From the NCBI GenBank assembly GCA_910575835.1, contig CAJTGB010000027.1:1-62297 (forward strand): a stretch of 62,297 nt of DNA. Reading direction: 5' to 3'. Source of the DNA: Lachnospiraceae bacterium. Its GTDB lineage: Bacteria; Bacillota; Clostridia; Lachnospirales; Lachnospiraceae. A model generated the notes under the pieces. The model made no database searches and was not told the DNA's origin. It saw only the letters and a list, made by a program, of their open reading frames with translations. Made by a program: the position numbers and the translations under genes. Shown one piece after another: positions 35,921 through 44,127 of this stretch (positions within the stretch are counted from its first letter, which is position 1; each line of letters begins with the position of its first letter).

Positions 35921-36714
35921 CTACACTCCTAACTTTACAATATTATTTTTTGAATTGTTGACCTGAAGAAATTCTGCAAAACGTATCATCTCTTTTATAA
36001 TTATTTCTATCATATCATTATCCGGTTCAACTTCTGATTCCCACCACCAGTTTTTGATAGCAAACTCCCCTGCCTGACGAACGGATTCCGCCTCAAACCT
36101 TGCAATAAATCGACCATTATATAGTACCGGTAACACATAATATCCAAATTTTCTTTTAGCAATAGGAGTATACACTTCCCACCGATATATAAAACCAAAT
36201 AGTTTTTCTATCATCTGTCTATCCCACATAATATTATCTAATGGCGCAATAAATCTTGCATAGTTATTTGCAGTTTGATTTTTCATATATTTTTGAATAT
36301 CCTTTGAAACATAAAAAGTTTCTTTAATTCCTTCAACCTGTATTTCATCAATTTTATTTTTCTCAATCAGTGTTTGAAGTGTGGAACCGCGTATTTCATT
36401 TTCACTTAAAACCTAAAGCAGTTAAAATCTTTAGTGTTATAAATACACATTTCTTTATCAAATCCATCAATCAATTTATGTTCTTTGTATAATAGATTGT
36501 AAAGATCCTGCTCTTTGTAATCCGTCACTCTTGCCTGTAATACTAAATCAGCATTCCTTGCTACAACATTCAAGGGATCATATTGAATACTGTGTATTCG
36601 CTGCATTATCTTTTCTACGCCTATTTTTCCACACAACATTTCCGCACCGTCTAAATTGTGATAACGGCATAACATATGTCTTACTTCTTCCTTTGAATAT
36701 AATTTCATCTTCAT
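35921..36714 (-). pseudogene. YcaQ-like winged-helix protein with internal deletion
   Basis: The N-terminal part (36714 to 36406) begins KLYSKEEVRHMLCRYHNLDG and reads through MQRIHSIQYDPLNVVARNAD to DKEMCIYNTKDFNCF, then meets a stop. The C-terminal part continues in another frame from about 36410: LSENEIRGSTLQTLIEKNKI, then RFIAPLDNIMWDRQMIEKLF and YRWEVYTPIAKRKFGYYVLP. Family members (HTH_42, DNA-interstrand-crosslink glycosylase-like) are about 100 residues longer in the middle. A deletion near 36410 explains both the lost segment and the frame change. The start overlaps the WYL regulator stop by four bases. Confidence 0.78.
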
Positions 36715-37616
36715 TCCTCATATACCGTTTGAATTTCTTTACAAATTTTTATAATGCGTTCTTTTATCTCCTGTGGTTCGATTACCTTAACCTTATTTCC
36801 AAAGGAAAGAATCATCCCATACCAAAACATCTCATGCTCCGGTGCAGAAAAACAAAACTCAAAATCACCATTTTCAAATTCCTTTGTAATTCGTCCATTT
36901 AAGTATTCTCTACATTTTGACTTTATGGCTGCTTTTCCATGTAGTTTGATGTTAACAATATTATTGACAGAACCCTTCTGCTTAATATCCGAAAGATCAT
37001 GGATTTTTGTATTTCTTATATCTGTTACTTTTAAACGTTCCATACGAACTAATTTGAACATACAATAATCCTGATATTTTTCATAATATCCAATCAAATA
37101 CCAGCTATACCATTTGTATTGCAGCCGAACTGGTTCAACTTGAAATTCTTTTATTTCGTCATGACTGTTTGTATAGGCAAATCGAACAATATTTTTTTTC
37201 TTAATTGCATCTTCTAATAGCATTAACTGTTCATTTATTTCATCATCCTCACTTGCTACACTAAAATCCACAGAAACAGCATTATCTTCTGTACAATTTA
37301 TGCTTTTTATTTTAGATAAAGCCTGCTCTAAACTTTTACTCGCATATGCACTCGCCATCCCTTTCAGTGCAGTAACAATCCAATTATATTCATGATTTGT
37401 AGCAACCTGCTTTTCCAAAACAAAGTCATCCATGATCTGATAACCTCCCTCTACACCATAGAAAGACTGAATTGGAATACCTGCCTTATCTATGGATTCA
37501 AGATCTCTCATAATTGTTCTGGATGAAACTTCAAATTTTTCAGCGAGCTTCTGTGCAGATGTACGACCATTATTCAACAAATAAACAACAATGCCCATAA
37601 GCCGATCAATCTTCAT
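36711..37616 (-). CDS. WYL-domain transcriptional regulator (YafY type)
   Basis: The 301-residue protein has an HTH_11 domain (GRTSAQKLAEKFEVSSRTIM near residues 17-36) and a WYL domain (VRFAYTNSHDE, then PVRLQYKWYSWYLIGYYEKY). The WYL fold binds nucleic acid or nucleotide ligands, and such regulators often control DNA-repair or defence genes. AAAGGAG precedes the ATG. It is coupled to the YcaQ-like gene, which is now broken, so its target may be lost. Confidence 0.9.
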   Translation of the reverse strand: MKIDRLMGIVVYLLNNGRTSAQKLAEKFEVSSRTIMRDLESIDKAGIPIQSFYGVEGGYQIMDDFVLEKQVATNHEYNWIVTALKGMASAYASKSLEQALSKIKSINCTEDNAVSVDFSVASEDDEINEQLMLLEDAIKKKNIVRFAYTNSHDEIKEFQVEPVRLQYKWYSWYLIGYYEKYQDYCMFKLVRMERLKVTDIRNTKIHDLSDIKQKGSVNNIVNIKLHGKAAIKSKCREYLNGRITKEFENGDFEFCFSAPEHEMFWYGMILSFGNKVKVIEPQEIKERIIKICKEIQTVYEE

Positions 37617-37695
37617 TTTTCTCCTTTCTGCATCAGTTTAGCAAACAAACTATGACACCATTATGTCACAGTTCGTTTAAATAATCAATTTTTTA

Positions 37696-37961
37696 TCAAA
37701 AAGTCAGAACTGTCCACAAGTCCCTGATAATACGCCCTCTGCTCCTCCTTGTAATAGGCCTCACCGCATCCATATAGTCCTCCAAAAACTCCCTGTCCTC
37801 TTTCGGCAGTTTGGAAAGATATGCTTCAAATGCCTTCCGTTTCTTTTTCAGTTCCCGGCTGGCTGCTTTTGCCTCTTCCGTCTGGACGAAATATTCCCTG
37901 TCCTCTGATTCGCTGCGCAGTTCCTTAAAGTCATCTGACAATGTTTCAAAACTTCATTCAT
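37696..37961 (-). pseudogene. Small charged protein with an N-terminal frameshift
   Basis: The main frame (37941 to 37696) encodes 81 charged, helical residues: SDDFKELRSESEDREYFVQT and onward to DYMDAVRPITRRSRG. It has only a TTG start without a site. A proper start, AAAGGTGG then ATG, lies 20 bases upstream at 37961 but in another frame (MNEV...). Adding one T to the TTTT run would join them as MNEVFETLSDDFKE. This is either a real frameshift or a sequencing slip. The protein is not recognised. Confidence 0.55.
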
Positions 37962-38197
37962 GCTTATTTCCACCTTTCTCTGCTAAACATAATATTGTAT
38001 TTTACAGTCCATATTGTCAATCTCCAATTTTCCAATAGCAAGATAATTCCCTGTCACTTCATCTTTAGAAGTATATTATCAACAATATTTCGTAAAATTA
38101 ATAATATAAGACTTCATCTTTAGAAAGTTGGTGGTAGGATATTAAAATCTATTGGAATAAGGAAAGCAACTCTAAAAACCTAATCGGTCAAAGGGTT

Positions 38198-38398
38198 ATG
38201 GAATTGCGGACGGAGCGAAAGTTATCGCAGAAAGCCCTTGCAGAGCAGCTCCAGCTTGCCGGATATGAATTTAGCGACCTGACTGTTTTACGGATTAAAA
38301 AGGGAACAAGGTTCGTCCCGGATTATGAAGTAGTAGCTCTGGCAGAGTTCTTCCATGTATCCTGTGAATACCTTGCAAATTCCGCACGAACGGCGTAG
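38198..38398 (+). pseudogene. XRE-type regulator cut by the IS21 element
   Basis: The frame reads MELRTERKLSQKALAEQLQL and VLRIKKGTRFVPDYEVVALA, a full HTH_3 domain, to CEYL. The next residues (ANSARTA) come from the left end of the IS21-like element, so the gene has lost its C-terminal end. Codons before the ATG (NLIGQRV) continue the usual family start, so the real start lies a little upstream; no clear start codon is seen there. Confidence 0.6.
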
Positions 38399-38468
38399 CC
38401 ATTCCGCTTCCGGCGGCGTAATCATTCCACAGTAACGGCGTGCTCATTCCACTTCAAACGGCGTATCT
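38379..38468. repeat. Four IS21 terminal repeats
   Basis: Four tandem copies of 22-23 bases start at 38379, 38401, 38424 and 38446. Each begins ATTCC(A/G)C and ends in (A/G)CGGCGTN with a short tail. IS21 elements carry such multiple repeats at each end as transposase-binding sites. Confidence 0.8.
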
Positions 38469-38524
38469 TCCTTTATACTTTGAGATGGAACAATCAGATC
38501 AGAGTGTAAAGAAAGGAGCATGTC

Positions 38525-40012
38525 ATGCAAAGTTACACTACTATTATCGGCGTTGTAGAACTACGCCTACAAAAACAGAGTTACACCACTGTACAAAAAC
38601 GTTATTCCATCGGATCCAGTACAGTGACGCTCATTATGAAACGCTTTAAAAAATTAGGACTTTCTCTCGATGATTTGAAGAGGATGGAACCTATAAAAGT
38701 GGAGAAGGCATTTTATCCGCCGGAAAATCTCCGCCATCAAGATATTCCTCTCCCTGATTTTGAAGCAATCCATGACCGCATGATCGCCATGGGGAAAAAT
38801 GCGGATCTGGGATTCTTGTGGTTGGAATACAAGGAGCAGCACCCAGATGGATATCAGCAATCGCAGTTTTATCATTTATACCGCCGATTTATGGAAGAAA
38901 ATTATGGCAGCCGGAACGCCTCCATGCCAGTAGAACGAATCCCAGGGCAAAAGATGTATATTGACTGGGTTGGCGACCAACCGGAGCTTCTTGTCGATCC
39001 GGAAACAGGGGAAATCCATAAAGTCCATCTTTTTACTACAACCCTTGGGTTTAGCAGTTACATTTATGCAGAGGCTTTTATGGATGAAAAACTGCCGAAC
39101 TTTATTTCTGGCGTTGTCCATGCACTAAGCTTTTACGGTGCGATACCACAATACCTCGTTCCGGATAATTTAAAAACAGCAGTCACCAGACATACAAAGG
39201 ATGAATTGATCCTAAATTCTGCTTTTGCGGACCTTGAAGAGTTTTATGATACGATTGTACTGCCGCCGCCTCCAAGAAAACCGAAAGGAAAAGCAACCGT
39301 GGAAAACCACGTGAAATTTCTGGAGATACATTTAGTCGAAAAGCTGAAGGAAAGTGTATTTACCGACTTGTCGATGCTCAATGACCGGATTATGGAGCTT
39401 ATTTCAGGGATCAATCAGAGAAATTTTAAAAAGAAATCCGACATTCGGTTTACTCGGAAAGATGCATATACCAAATACGACAAACCGCAAATGAAGCCCC
39501 TGCCCGGTGCAAATTATACTTTATGTGACTACAAATATTTCCTGCATGTGCCAAATAATTACCATCTTGAGTATGATGGGCATTACTACTCCGTACCGTA
39601 CAGATACCTGAAAGAACCGGCTGTTCTCAAAGCCACCATAAGCGAAGTCAGGATATGCGATAAAAACAATAAACTGATCTGCAAGCATGCCCGGTCTTAT
39701 AAAACCTTTCCGCTATATATTACCGAAGAGAACCATATGCCGGCGAATCATCAGTATTACAAGGAGCTGAATTCCAAGGATGGTGCTTACTACAGACGCT
39801 GGGCATCTGTATATGGAGAATATATGGAGATTTTGGTTGACCGTATCCTGCGTTCAGCAAAACACGAGGAGCAGGCCTACAACAGCTGTAATGGGATCCT
39901 GCACAGCTGCAAAAACATTTCCTATACGATCATTGAAGAGGCAGCTGAACGCTGTGTAAAGGCAAATGCATGCAATATACTATTTCAAGAAAGTACTCAA
40001 TACAGTACGTAA
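38525..40012 (+). CDS. istA: IS21 family transposase IstA
   Basis: The 495-residue transposase has an N-terminal HTH (SYTTVQKRYSIGSSTVTLIM) and a DDE integrase core: D147 in MYIDWVGDQ, D214 in YLVPDNLKTAV and E260 in KGKATVENHVKF. The C-terminal part carries the beta-barrel (HLEYDGHYYSVPYRYLKE). The protein looks full length. GGAG precedes the ATG. Activity also needs IstB, which is broken here. Confidence 0.93.
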   Translation: MQSYTTIIGVVELRLQKQSYTTVQKRYSIGSSTVTLIMKRFKKLGLSLDDLKRMEPIKVEKAFYPPENLRHQDIPLPDFEAIHDRMIAMGKNADLGFLWLEYKEQHPDGYQQSQFYHLYRRFMEENYGSRNASMPVERIPGQKMYIDWVGDQPELLVDPETGEIHKVHLFTTTLGFSSYIYAEAFMDEKLPNFISGVVHALSFYGAIPQYLVPDNLKTAVTRHTKDELILNSAFADLEEFYDTIVLPPPPRKPKGKATVENHVKFLEIHLVEKLKESVFTDLSMLNDRIMELISGINQRNFKKKSDIRFTRKDAYTKYDKPQMKPLPGANYTLCDYKYFLHVPNNYHLEYDGHYYSVPYRYLKEPAVLKATISEVRICDKNNKLICKHARSYKTFPLYITEENHMPANHQYYKELNSKDGAYYRRWASVYGEYMEILVDRILRSAKHEEQAYNSCNGILHSCKNISYTIIEEAAERCVKANACNILFQESTQYST

Positions 40013-40084
40013 TGAAAGATATGGGAAATGCCAAACCGGACAGATGCCTGTACATGAAAACATCAGAGGGAGGGATTTTTACAA

Positions 40085-40543
40085 ATGATGCCTCCAAAAG
40101 ATGCGTTTACAAAAGAAGAGCTGCAAGTTACTTCAAGTCTCCGTCAGATGAAGCTTTCCGGTATGGCAGATGCATTAGAAAACCAACTCAGGGATCCGAA
40201 TGCGGATCTCGCCTCATTTATGGACAGAATCATTGAGATCGTCAATACCGAATGGCAGAACCGTTACGACAAGAAATTTTCACGGTTCCTAAAGCAGGCC
40301 AAACTACGTTATCCAGCCGCAGATCTGGATGAATCCATCTATGATCCAGGACGTATGTTGGATACGGCATCCATAGAGAGGCTGAATACCTGCCATTGGG
40401 TGGAAGAAGGTCGAAACCTGTTGATTACCGGTCTGACCAGCAGTGGGAAAACATATCTGAGTAATGCTTTGTGTATTTCGGCAATCCGTCAGTTTAAAAC
40501 TGTGCGGTACATCAGGGCCAGTATTCTTATGAATGAGTTTTAA
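40085..40543 (+). pseudogene. istB: IstB ATPase, C-terminal third lost
   Basis: The frame encodes 152 of about 250 residues: the N-terminal helical domain (LRQMKLSGMADALENQLRDP) and Walker A GLTSSGKT at 116-123. The read stops at SILMNEF, before Walker B and the rest of the AAA+ fold. GGGAGGG precedes the ATG. The cut marks the left edge of the next mobile fragment. Confidence 0.85.
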
Positions 40544-40749
40544 TAGGAACACTGTAATATCAAGGCTTTTCGGAGCCAGCAACCACAAAAAAATATTATT
40601 TGAGCTATCACATTACGCAGAAAGCCGTCCGGCATGAAAAAACGGGCGGCTTTTTTGCGTGGATAGCCGGGAGGGAGGCGAAAAAATAGTAACAAAGTTT
40701 TAGCGCAAGATTTGTGCAACATTCACGAAATTAAAAAAGGAGGTAACGA
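40544..40749. terminator. Gap between istB and parB, with terminator (40621-40653)
   Basis: AAAGCCGTCCG pairs with CGGGCGGCTTT around an 11-base loop and is followed by a T run; it reads on the plus strand. The rest holds the parB ribosome site AAAGGAGG. No gene was seen. Confidence 0.75.
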
Positions 40750-42252
40750 ATGGCAGACGAAAAATTAAACGTAAGCCCGGAGGAAAATCCCCAGCCCAGC
40801 TTGTTCGATGCCGGCCCGGCGGGTGCTCCTGCCCAGGACGCTCCCGCGCCGGAGCCCCCGGCCCCGGAGAACGCCCCCGAGCAGACTGGCGGCGAACCAC
40901 CCGCCCAGGATGCCCCGGCGGGTGCTCCCGGCGAGGTGAGTGTCTCCGCTGACCAGATTGAAAAGCTGATGGCGGAGCGGCGGGCGGCGGAACGTGCGGA
41001 GGTGGAAAAGAACGAGCCGCCCGAACCGGAACAGCCGCCCACCCCGGCCCCGGAGGATAAGGCCGCCGGGGAAAAGGAGCCCGAGAAAAAGGGAAAGGCC
41101 GCCAAAGAGAAAACGCCCGAGCCGGATAAGCCCAAGGGCAGGCGGGGCCGCAAGCCCAAAGAAGAAAAAGCGGGGCCCGGTGAACCGGGAGGGACGGGGG
41201 CCCGCCGTGGCCGCCCGGCCAAGGCTGATAAGGCGGCCCCGGACAGGCCCCCGTCCCAACCTCGAGACAAAATGTCCCAAAGCAAGGGCGGAAAGGCCGC
41301 CACGGTAAAGGGTAAGGAAGAGGCCCCCGCCGCTCCTGCGCCGGAACAGCCGCCCCAGCCCCGTGACGCGACCCGCGCTGAAAAGGAAGAGATTGTCTAT
41401 CTCAAACTTTCGGAGCTGTTCCCGTTCAAAGACCATCCCTTTGGGGTGCGGGACGATGCGGAAATGAAAGGGCTTGTGGAGTCCGTCAAGGACAACGGCG
41501 TACACCAGCCCGCGCTGGTGCGTCCCCGGGAGGGCGGCGGCTATGAAATCATCGCGGGCCACCGCCGCCAGCGGGCCAGTGAGCTGGCCGGGTTCGCCAA
41601 TATGCCGTGTATCGTCCGCAACATGACGGATGACGAGGCCATCCTTGCGATGACGGACGACAACCTGCGCCACCGGGAAAAAATTCTGCCGATGGAAAAG
41701 GCCCAGTCTCTGAAAATGCAGGTGGAGGCCATCAGCCATCAGGGGACGAAGATGGAGGGCGTGGCCGCCGGGGACGTTGGAAAACGCTCCACGGAAATCG
41801 TGGGGGAGCGGAACGGCATGAACTACAAGCAGGTACAGCGGTATATCCGTCTGACCGAGCTTGTGCCGGAGCTCCAGTCTATGGTGAATGAGAAAAAGCT
41901 GTCTTTCACCCCCGCCGTGGAAATCTCGTTCATCAAGCCCAAAAACCAGAGGTTTATCGCCGTTTCCATTGAGGGCGAGCAGGCGTCCCCCTCGCTCTCC
42001 CAGGCGCAGGAGCTCCGCAAGCTGGATAAGGACGGGAAACTGAACGGCGATGTCATTGACGGCATTTTGAGCCGTGAGAAAAAGGAGGTAGACAAAGTGA
42101 TTATTTCCGCCGCTGAACTGAACAAGTATTTCGGCAAGGACGCCACGCCCCGGGAAATGAAAGACCAGATTATGTCCCTGCTGGACGCGTGGAAAGAGAA
42201 ACAGCCCCCGGAGCGCACCGCGCCGGAGAAAAAGACCGACCGGGAAAAGTAA
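40750..42252 (+). CDS. ParB/Spo0J-like partition protein with long disordered start
   Basis: The protein has 500 residues. The first 210 are a Pro/Ala/Glu/Lys-rich unfolded region. The ParB CTP-binding domain follows from about 215 (IVYLKLSELFPFKDHPFGVR, EIIAGHRRQRASELAG, with DDNLRHREKILPMEKAQSL), then an HTH (SHQGTK to NYKQVQRYIRLTELVPEL). ParB binds a centromere site and maintains circular DNA with ParA. No ParA gene is present upstream. AAAGGAGG precedes the ATG. A candidate ParB palindrome lies within codons of the linker, others at nearby gene ends. Confidence 0.9.
   Translation: MADEKLNVSPEENPQPSLFDAGPAGAPAQDAPAPEPPAPENAPEQTGGEPPAQDAPAGAPGEVSVSADQIEKLMAERRAAERAEVEKNEPPEPEQPPTPAPEDKAAGEKEPEKKGKAAKEKTPEPDKPKGRRGRKPKEEKAGPGEPGGTGARRGRPAKADKAAPDRPPSQPRDKMSQSKGGKAATVKGKEEAPAAPAPEQPPQPRDATRAEKEEIVYLKLSELFPFKDHPFGVRDDAEMKGLVESVKDNGVHQPALVRPREGGGYEIIAGHRRQRASELAGFANMPCIVRNMTDDEAILAMTDDNLRHREKILPMEKAQSLKMQVEAISHQGTKMEGVAAGDVGKRSTEIVGERNGMNYKQVQRYIRLTELVPELQSMVNEKKLSFTPAVEISFIKPKNQRFIAVSIEGEQASPSLSQAQELRKLDKDGKLNGDVIDGILSREKKEVDKVIISAAELNKYFGKDATPREMKDQIMSLLDAWKEKQPPERTAPEKKTDREK
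41264..41278. repeat. GRGACA-N3-TGTCCC palindrome, copy 1 (inside parB)
   Basis: GAGACA-AAA-TGTCCC lies in the disordered linker of ParB, read as RDKMSQ. The flanks TCGAGACA and TGTCCCAAAG match the other copies. Confidence 0.75.
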
Positions 42253-42257
42253 GCCTT

Positions 42258-42272
42258 GAGACATTTTGTCCC
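42258..42272. repeat. GRGACA-N3-TGTCCC palindrome, copy 2, within a terminator
   Basis: GAGACA-TTT-TGTCCC lies six bases past the parB stop. Flanks AAGCCTT and AAGGCTT extend it to a 13-bp stem (42251-42279) followed by TTTTC, so it also reads as the parB terminator. Confidence 0.8.
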
Positions 42273-42331
42273 AAGGCTTTTCTCTTTCCCACGTCCCTCC
42301 CCCGCGCCTTTCATGGCGTTCTTTTTAGAGA

Positions 42332-42464
42332 GGGGCTCTGGTGGTATATCCCCCGTCGCCGCCTGCTACTGAGCACAGCCGGGAGTGGGCGGTCAAGGGG
42401 CGGAACGCCCCGGCTGTGCCACCCCTCCCGGCGCGGCGGGGGATATATCCTCCAGAGCCGCCCC
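42332..42464. repeat. Large nested inverted repeat after parB
   Basis: The outer arms are GGGGCTCTGGTGG-TATATCCCCC at 42332-42354 and, at 42438-42464, GGGGGATATATCC-TCCAGAGCCGCCCC. Inside them CACAGCCGGG (42374-42383) pairs with CCCGGCTGTG (42409-42418), and GGGGCG pairs with CGCCCC at the tip. The whole gap 42253-42537 is otherwise gene-free. It could be a cruciform, a folded RNA or an inserted short palindromic element. Confidence 0.7.
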
Positions 42465-42537
42465 CTTTCCCATGAATGGGAAAGGGCGGGGGGATTGGGT
42501 TGAACGACAACTATCAAAATATCGGAGGTAAACGACT

Positions 42538-42879
42538 ATGAAACGACCCCTTGCTTACATCACCGCCGCTTGGTATGGCGGCGACACGGAAAACGCGGAG
42601 CTGGCCGCGCAGTACTGCCGGGCGGTTTACGATGCGGGCTTTGCCCCTATCTGCCCCGCGCTGTTTCTGCCCCTTTTCCTCAATGACGCGGTTCCCGAGG
42701 AGCACAAGAGCAGCATCGACATTGGCCGCGACCTGCTCCGCCGCTCCCGGGTGCTGGTGGTGTGCGGGCATACCGTCACCGAGTCCATGAAGAACGACAT
42801 CGCCGTGGCCCAGCGGCTGGGCATTACCGCCACCACCCTTGAGGGCATTTTGACCGTCAAGGGACAGGGCCGCCGCTGA
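42538..42879 (+). CDS. DUF7768 (DUF4406-like) protein
   Basis: The 113-residue protein begins RPLAYITAAWYGGDTENAEL and has the Rossmann-like core LLRRSRVLVVCGHTVTESM. It resembles nucleoside 2-deoxyribosyltransferase-like proteins found on phages and conjugative elements; no substrate has been shown. CGGAGG precedes the ATG. One base separates its stop from the GTG of ArdA, so the two are coupled. Confidence 0.8.
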   Translation: MKRPLAYITAAWYGGDTENAELAAQYCRAVYDAGFAPICPALFLPLFLNDAVPEEHKSSIDIGRDLLRRSRVLVVCGHTVTESMKNDIAVAQRLGITATTLEGILTVKGQGRR

Positions 42880-42880
42880 C

Positions 42881-43582
42881 GTGGCCGCGCTGTTCGAGGC
42901 GTACATCACCAATCTGGGGAAATACAACGAGGGCGAGCTGGTGGGGGAAACGCTGAAATTCCCCACCAGCCCCCAGGCGGTGGAGGCGCTGTTAAAGAAT
43001 ATCGGCGTGGACGGCATACGCTACGAGGAATTTTTCATCACCAGCTTTGACGGCGATGTGCTGGGGCTCTATGACTATCTGGGCGAGTATGAAAATCTGG
43101 ACGAGCTGAACCATCTGGCCTGCCTGCTTTCGGAGCTCCCCCAAAGCGAGATTGAAAAATTCGAGGCCGCGCTCCATATGGGGGCGCATACCTCCAGCGT
43201 GGCGGACATCATCAACCTTGCGGAAAATCTGGACTGCTTTGAATTTTACCCGGAGATTGAAAGCGAGGAGGATTTGGGCCGCTATTTTGCGGAGGATTTG
43301 CCGATCCCCGCCGAGCTGAAAGACTACTTTGACTATGAGGCATACGGGCGGGACATATCCATCAACGAGGACGGCCACCTTGCCCCCGGCGGCTATATCG
43401 TCCAGACGGGCGATATTAAGGAAGTCTACCACGGGATAGAGGATATTCCCAAGGAGCACAAGGTTTTTGCCCTCCCCCGGCTCTCCATCCGGGAGCAGAT
43501 GGCCGCCTACAAGGAAGTGATTGACCGTTCCTCTCTGGAGGCTGAACGCAAGCACCCGGAAACGGGCCGGGATGAGCGGTGA
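42881..43582 (+). CDS. ArdA family antirestriction protein
   Basis: The 233-residue acidic protein is a DNA mimic that blocks type I restriction enzymes when an element enters a new cell. The family start FEAYITNLGKYNEGELVGET and middle FITSFDGDVLGLYDYLGEYE are clear, and the acidic surface is visible in LGRYFAEDLPIPAELKDYF. It begins with GTG right after the DUF7768 stop. Length is at the long end of ArdA. It should be made early after transfer. Confidence 0.9.
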   Translation: MAALFEAYITNLGKYNEGELVGETLKFPTSPQAVEALLKNIGVDGIRYEEFFITSFDGDVLGLYDYLGEYENLDELNHLACLLSELPQSEIEKFEAALHMGAHTSSVADIINLAENLDCFEFYPEIESEEDLGRYFAEDLPIPAELKDYFDYEAYGRDISINEDGHLAPGGYIVQTGDIKEVYHGIEDIPKEHKVFALPRLSIREQMAAYKEVIDRSSLEAERKHPETGRDER

Positions 43583-43586
43583 CTTC

Positions 43587-43601
43587 GAGACAAAATGTCC
43601 C
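43587..43601. repeat. GRGACA-N3-TGTCCC palindrome, copy 3
   Basis: GAGACA-AAA-TGTCCC begins four bases past the ardA stop, flanked CTTC and AAAG. Confidence 0.78.
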
Positions 43602-43644
43602 AAAGGCCGGAGGGCCTATCCCCCATGAAAGGAGGCGGTTCTGA

Positions 43645-44127
43645 TTGATTGACGAGGATGTTTCCCGGCGCACTATTGCGTTATCCATGCGGACGGGAAA
43701 GCTGACGGCCCGGGTGCTGGCCTATGCGCTCCGGGCGGCTGGCCGGAAGATACAAAAGGAGCACCGGGCCCACCAGACGCCCCACGGCAGGCAGTCCGTG
43801 AAAAAGCTCATGGCCCACGGCGCGGCCACGAACAGCATCGAACTCACCGGGGCCCCCAAGGAGTTTGACCGGGTGGCCCGGAAGTGGAATGTTGACTATG
43901 CCTTTTATAAGACCGGGCCGGACAAGTATCTGCTGTTCTTCAAGAGCGGGCAGGCGGACGCAATCACCGCTTGTTTCTCGGAATACTCCCGCCGTGTGCT
44001 GGATAAGGCAAAGACTGACCGCGTACCCATCCGGGAACAGCTCAAACGGGCCGCCGCCGAGATACTGCGCCAGCCCGCGCCCCAAAGGAAAGACCGCGTA
44101 AAGGAGGCCGCCCATGAGGACAGATAA
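43645..44127 (+). CDS. PcfB family protein (DUF3801)
   Basis: The 160-residue basic protein belongs to the PcfB group, which accompanies the VirD4-like coupling protein in Gram-positive conjugation. Family blocks are TGKLTARVLAYALRAAGRKI and DRVARKWNVDYAFYKTGPDK. It starts with TTG (43645) with AAAGGAGG ahead. Its end overlaps the coupling-protein gene by 14 bases. In pCF10, PcfB helps load the relaxase onto the coupling protein; this role is inferred here. Confidence 0.85.
   Translation: MIDEDVSRRTIALSMRTGKLTARVLAYALRAAGRKIQKEHRAHQTPHGRQSVKKLMAHGAATNSIELTGAPKEFDRVARKWNVDYAFYKTGPDKYLLFFKSGQADAITACFSEYSRRVLDKAKTDRVPIREQLKRAAAEILRQPAPQRKDRVKEAAHEDR

Larger units (their letters stand above)
38374..40543 (+). 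mobile_element. IS21-family element, right end missing
   Basis: The left end probably begins TGCAA at 38374. It is followed by four terminal repeats, istA and the first 60% of istB. Sequence leaves istB at about 40540 and no right-end repeats are found, so the IS cannot move by itself. The adjoining DNA is a GC-rich conjugative element fragment, inserted into or deleted against istB. Confidence 0.8.

Noticed and set aside
40765-42264. 499-codon open frame on the minus strand opposite parB
   Set aside because: It is a shadow of a GC-rich, Pro/Ala-biased gene; composition is low-complexity, there is no ribosome site or domain, and parB is clear on the other strand.
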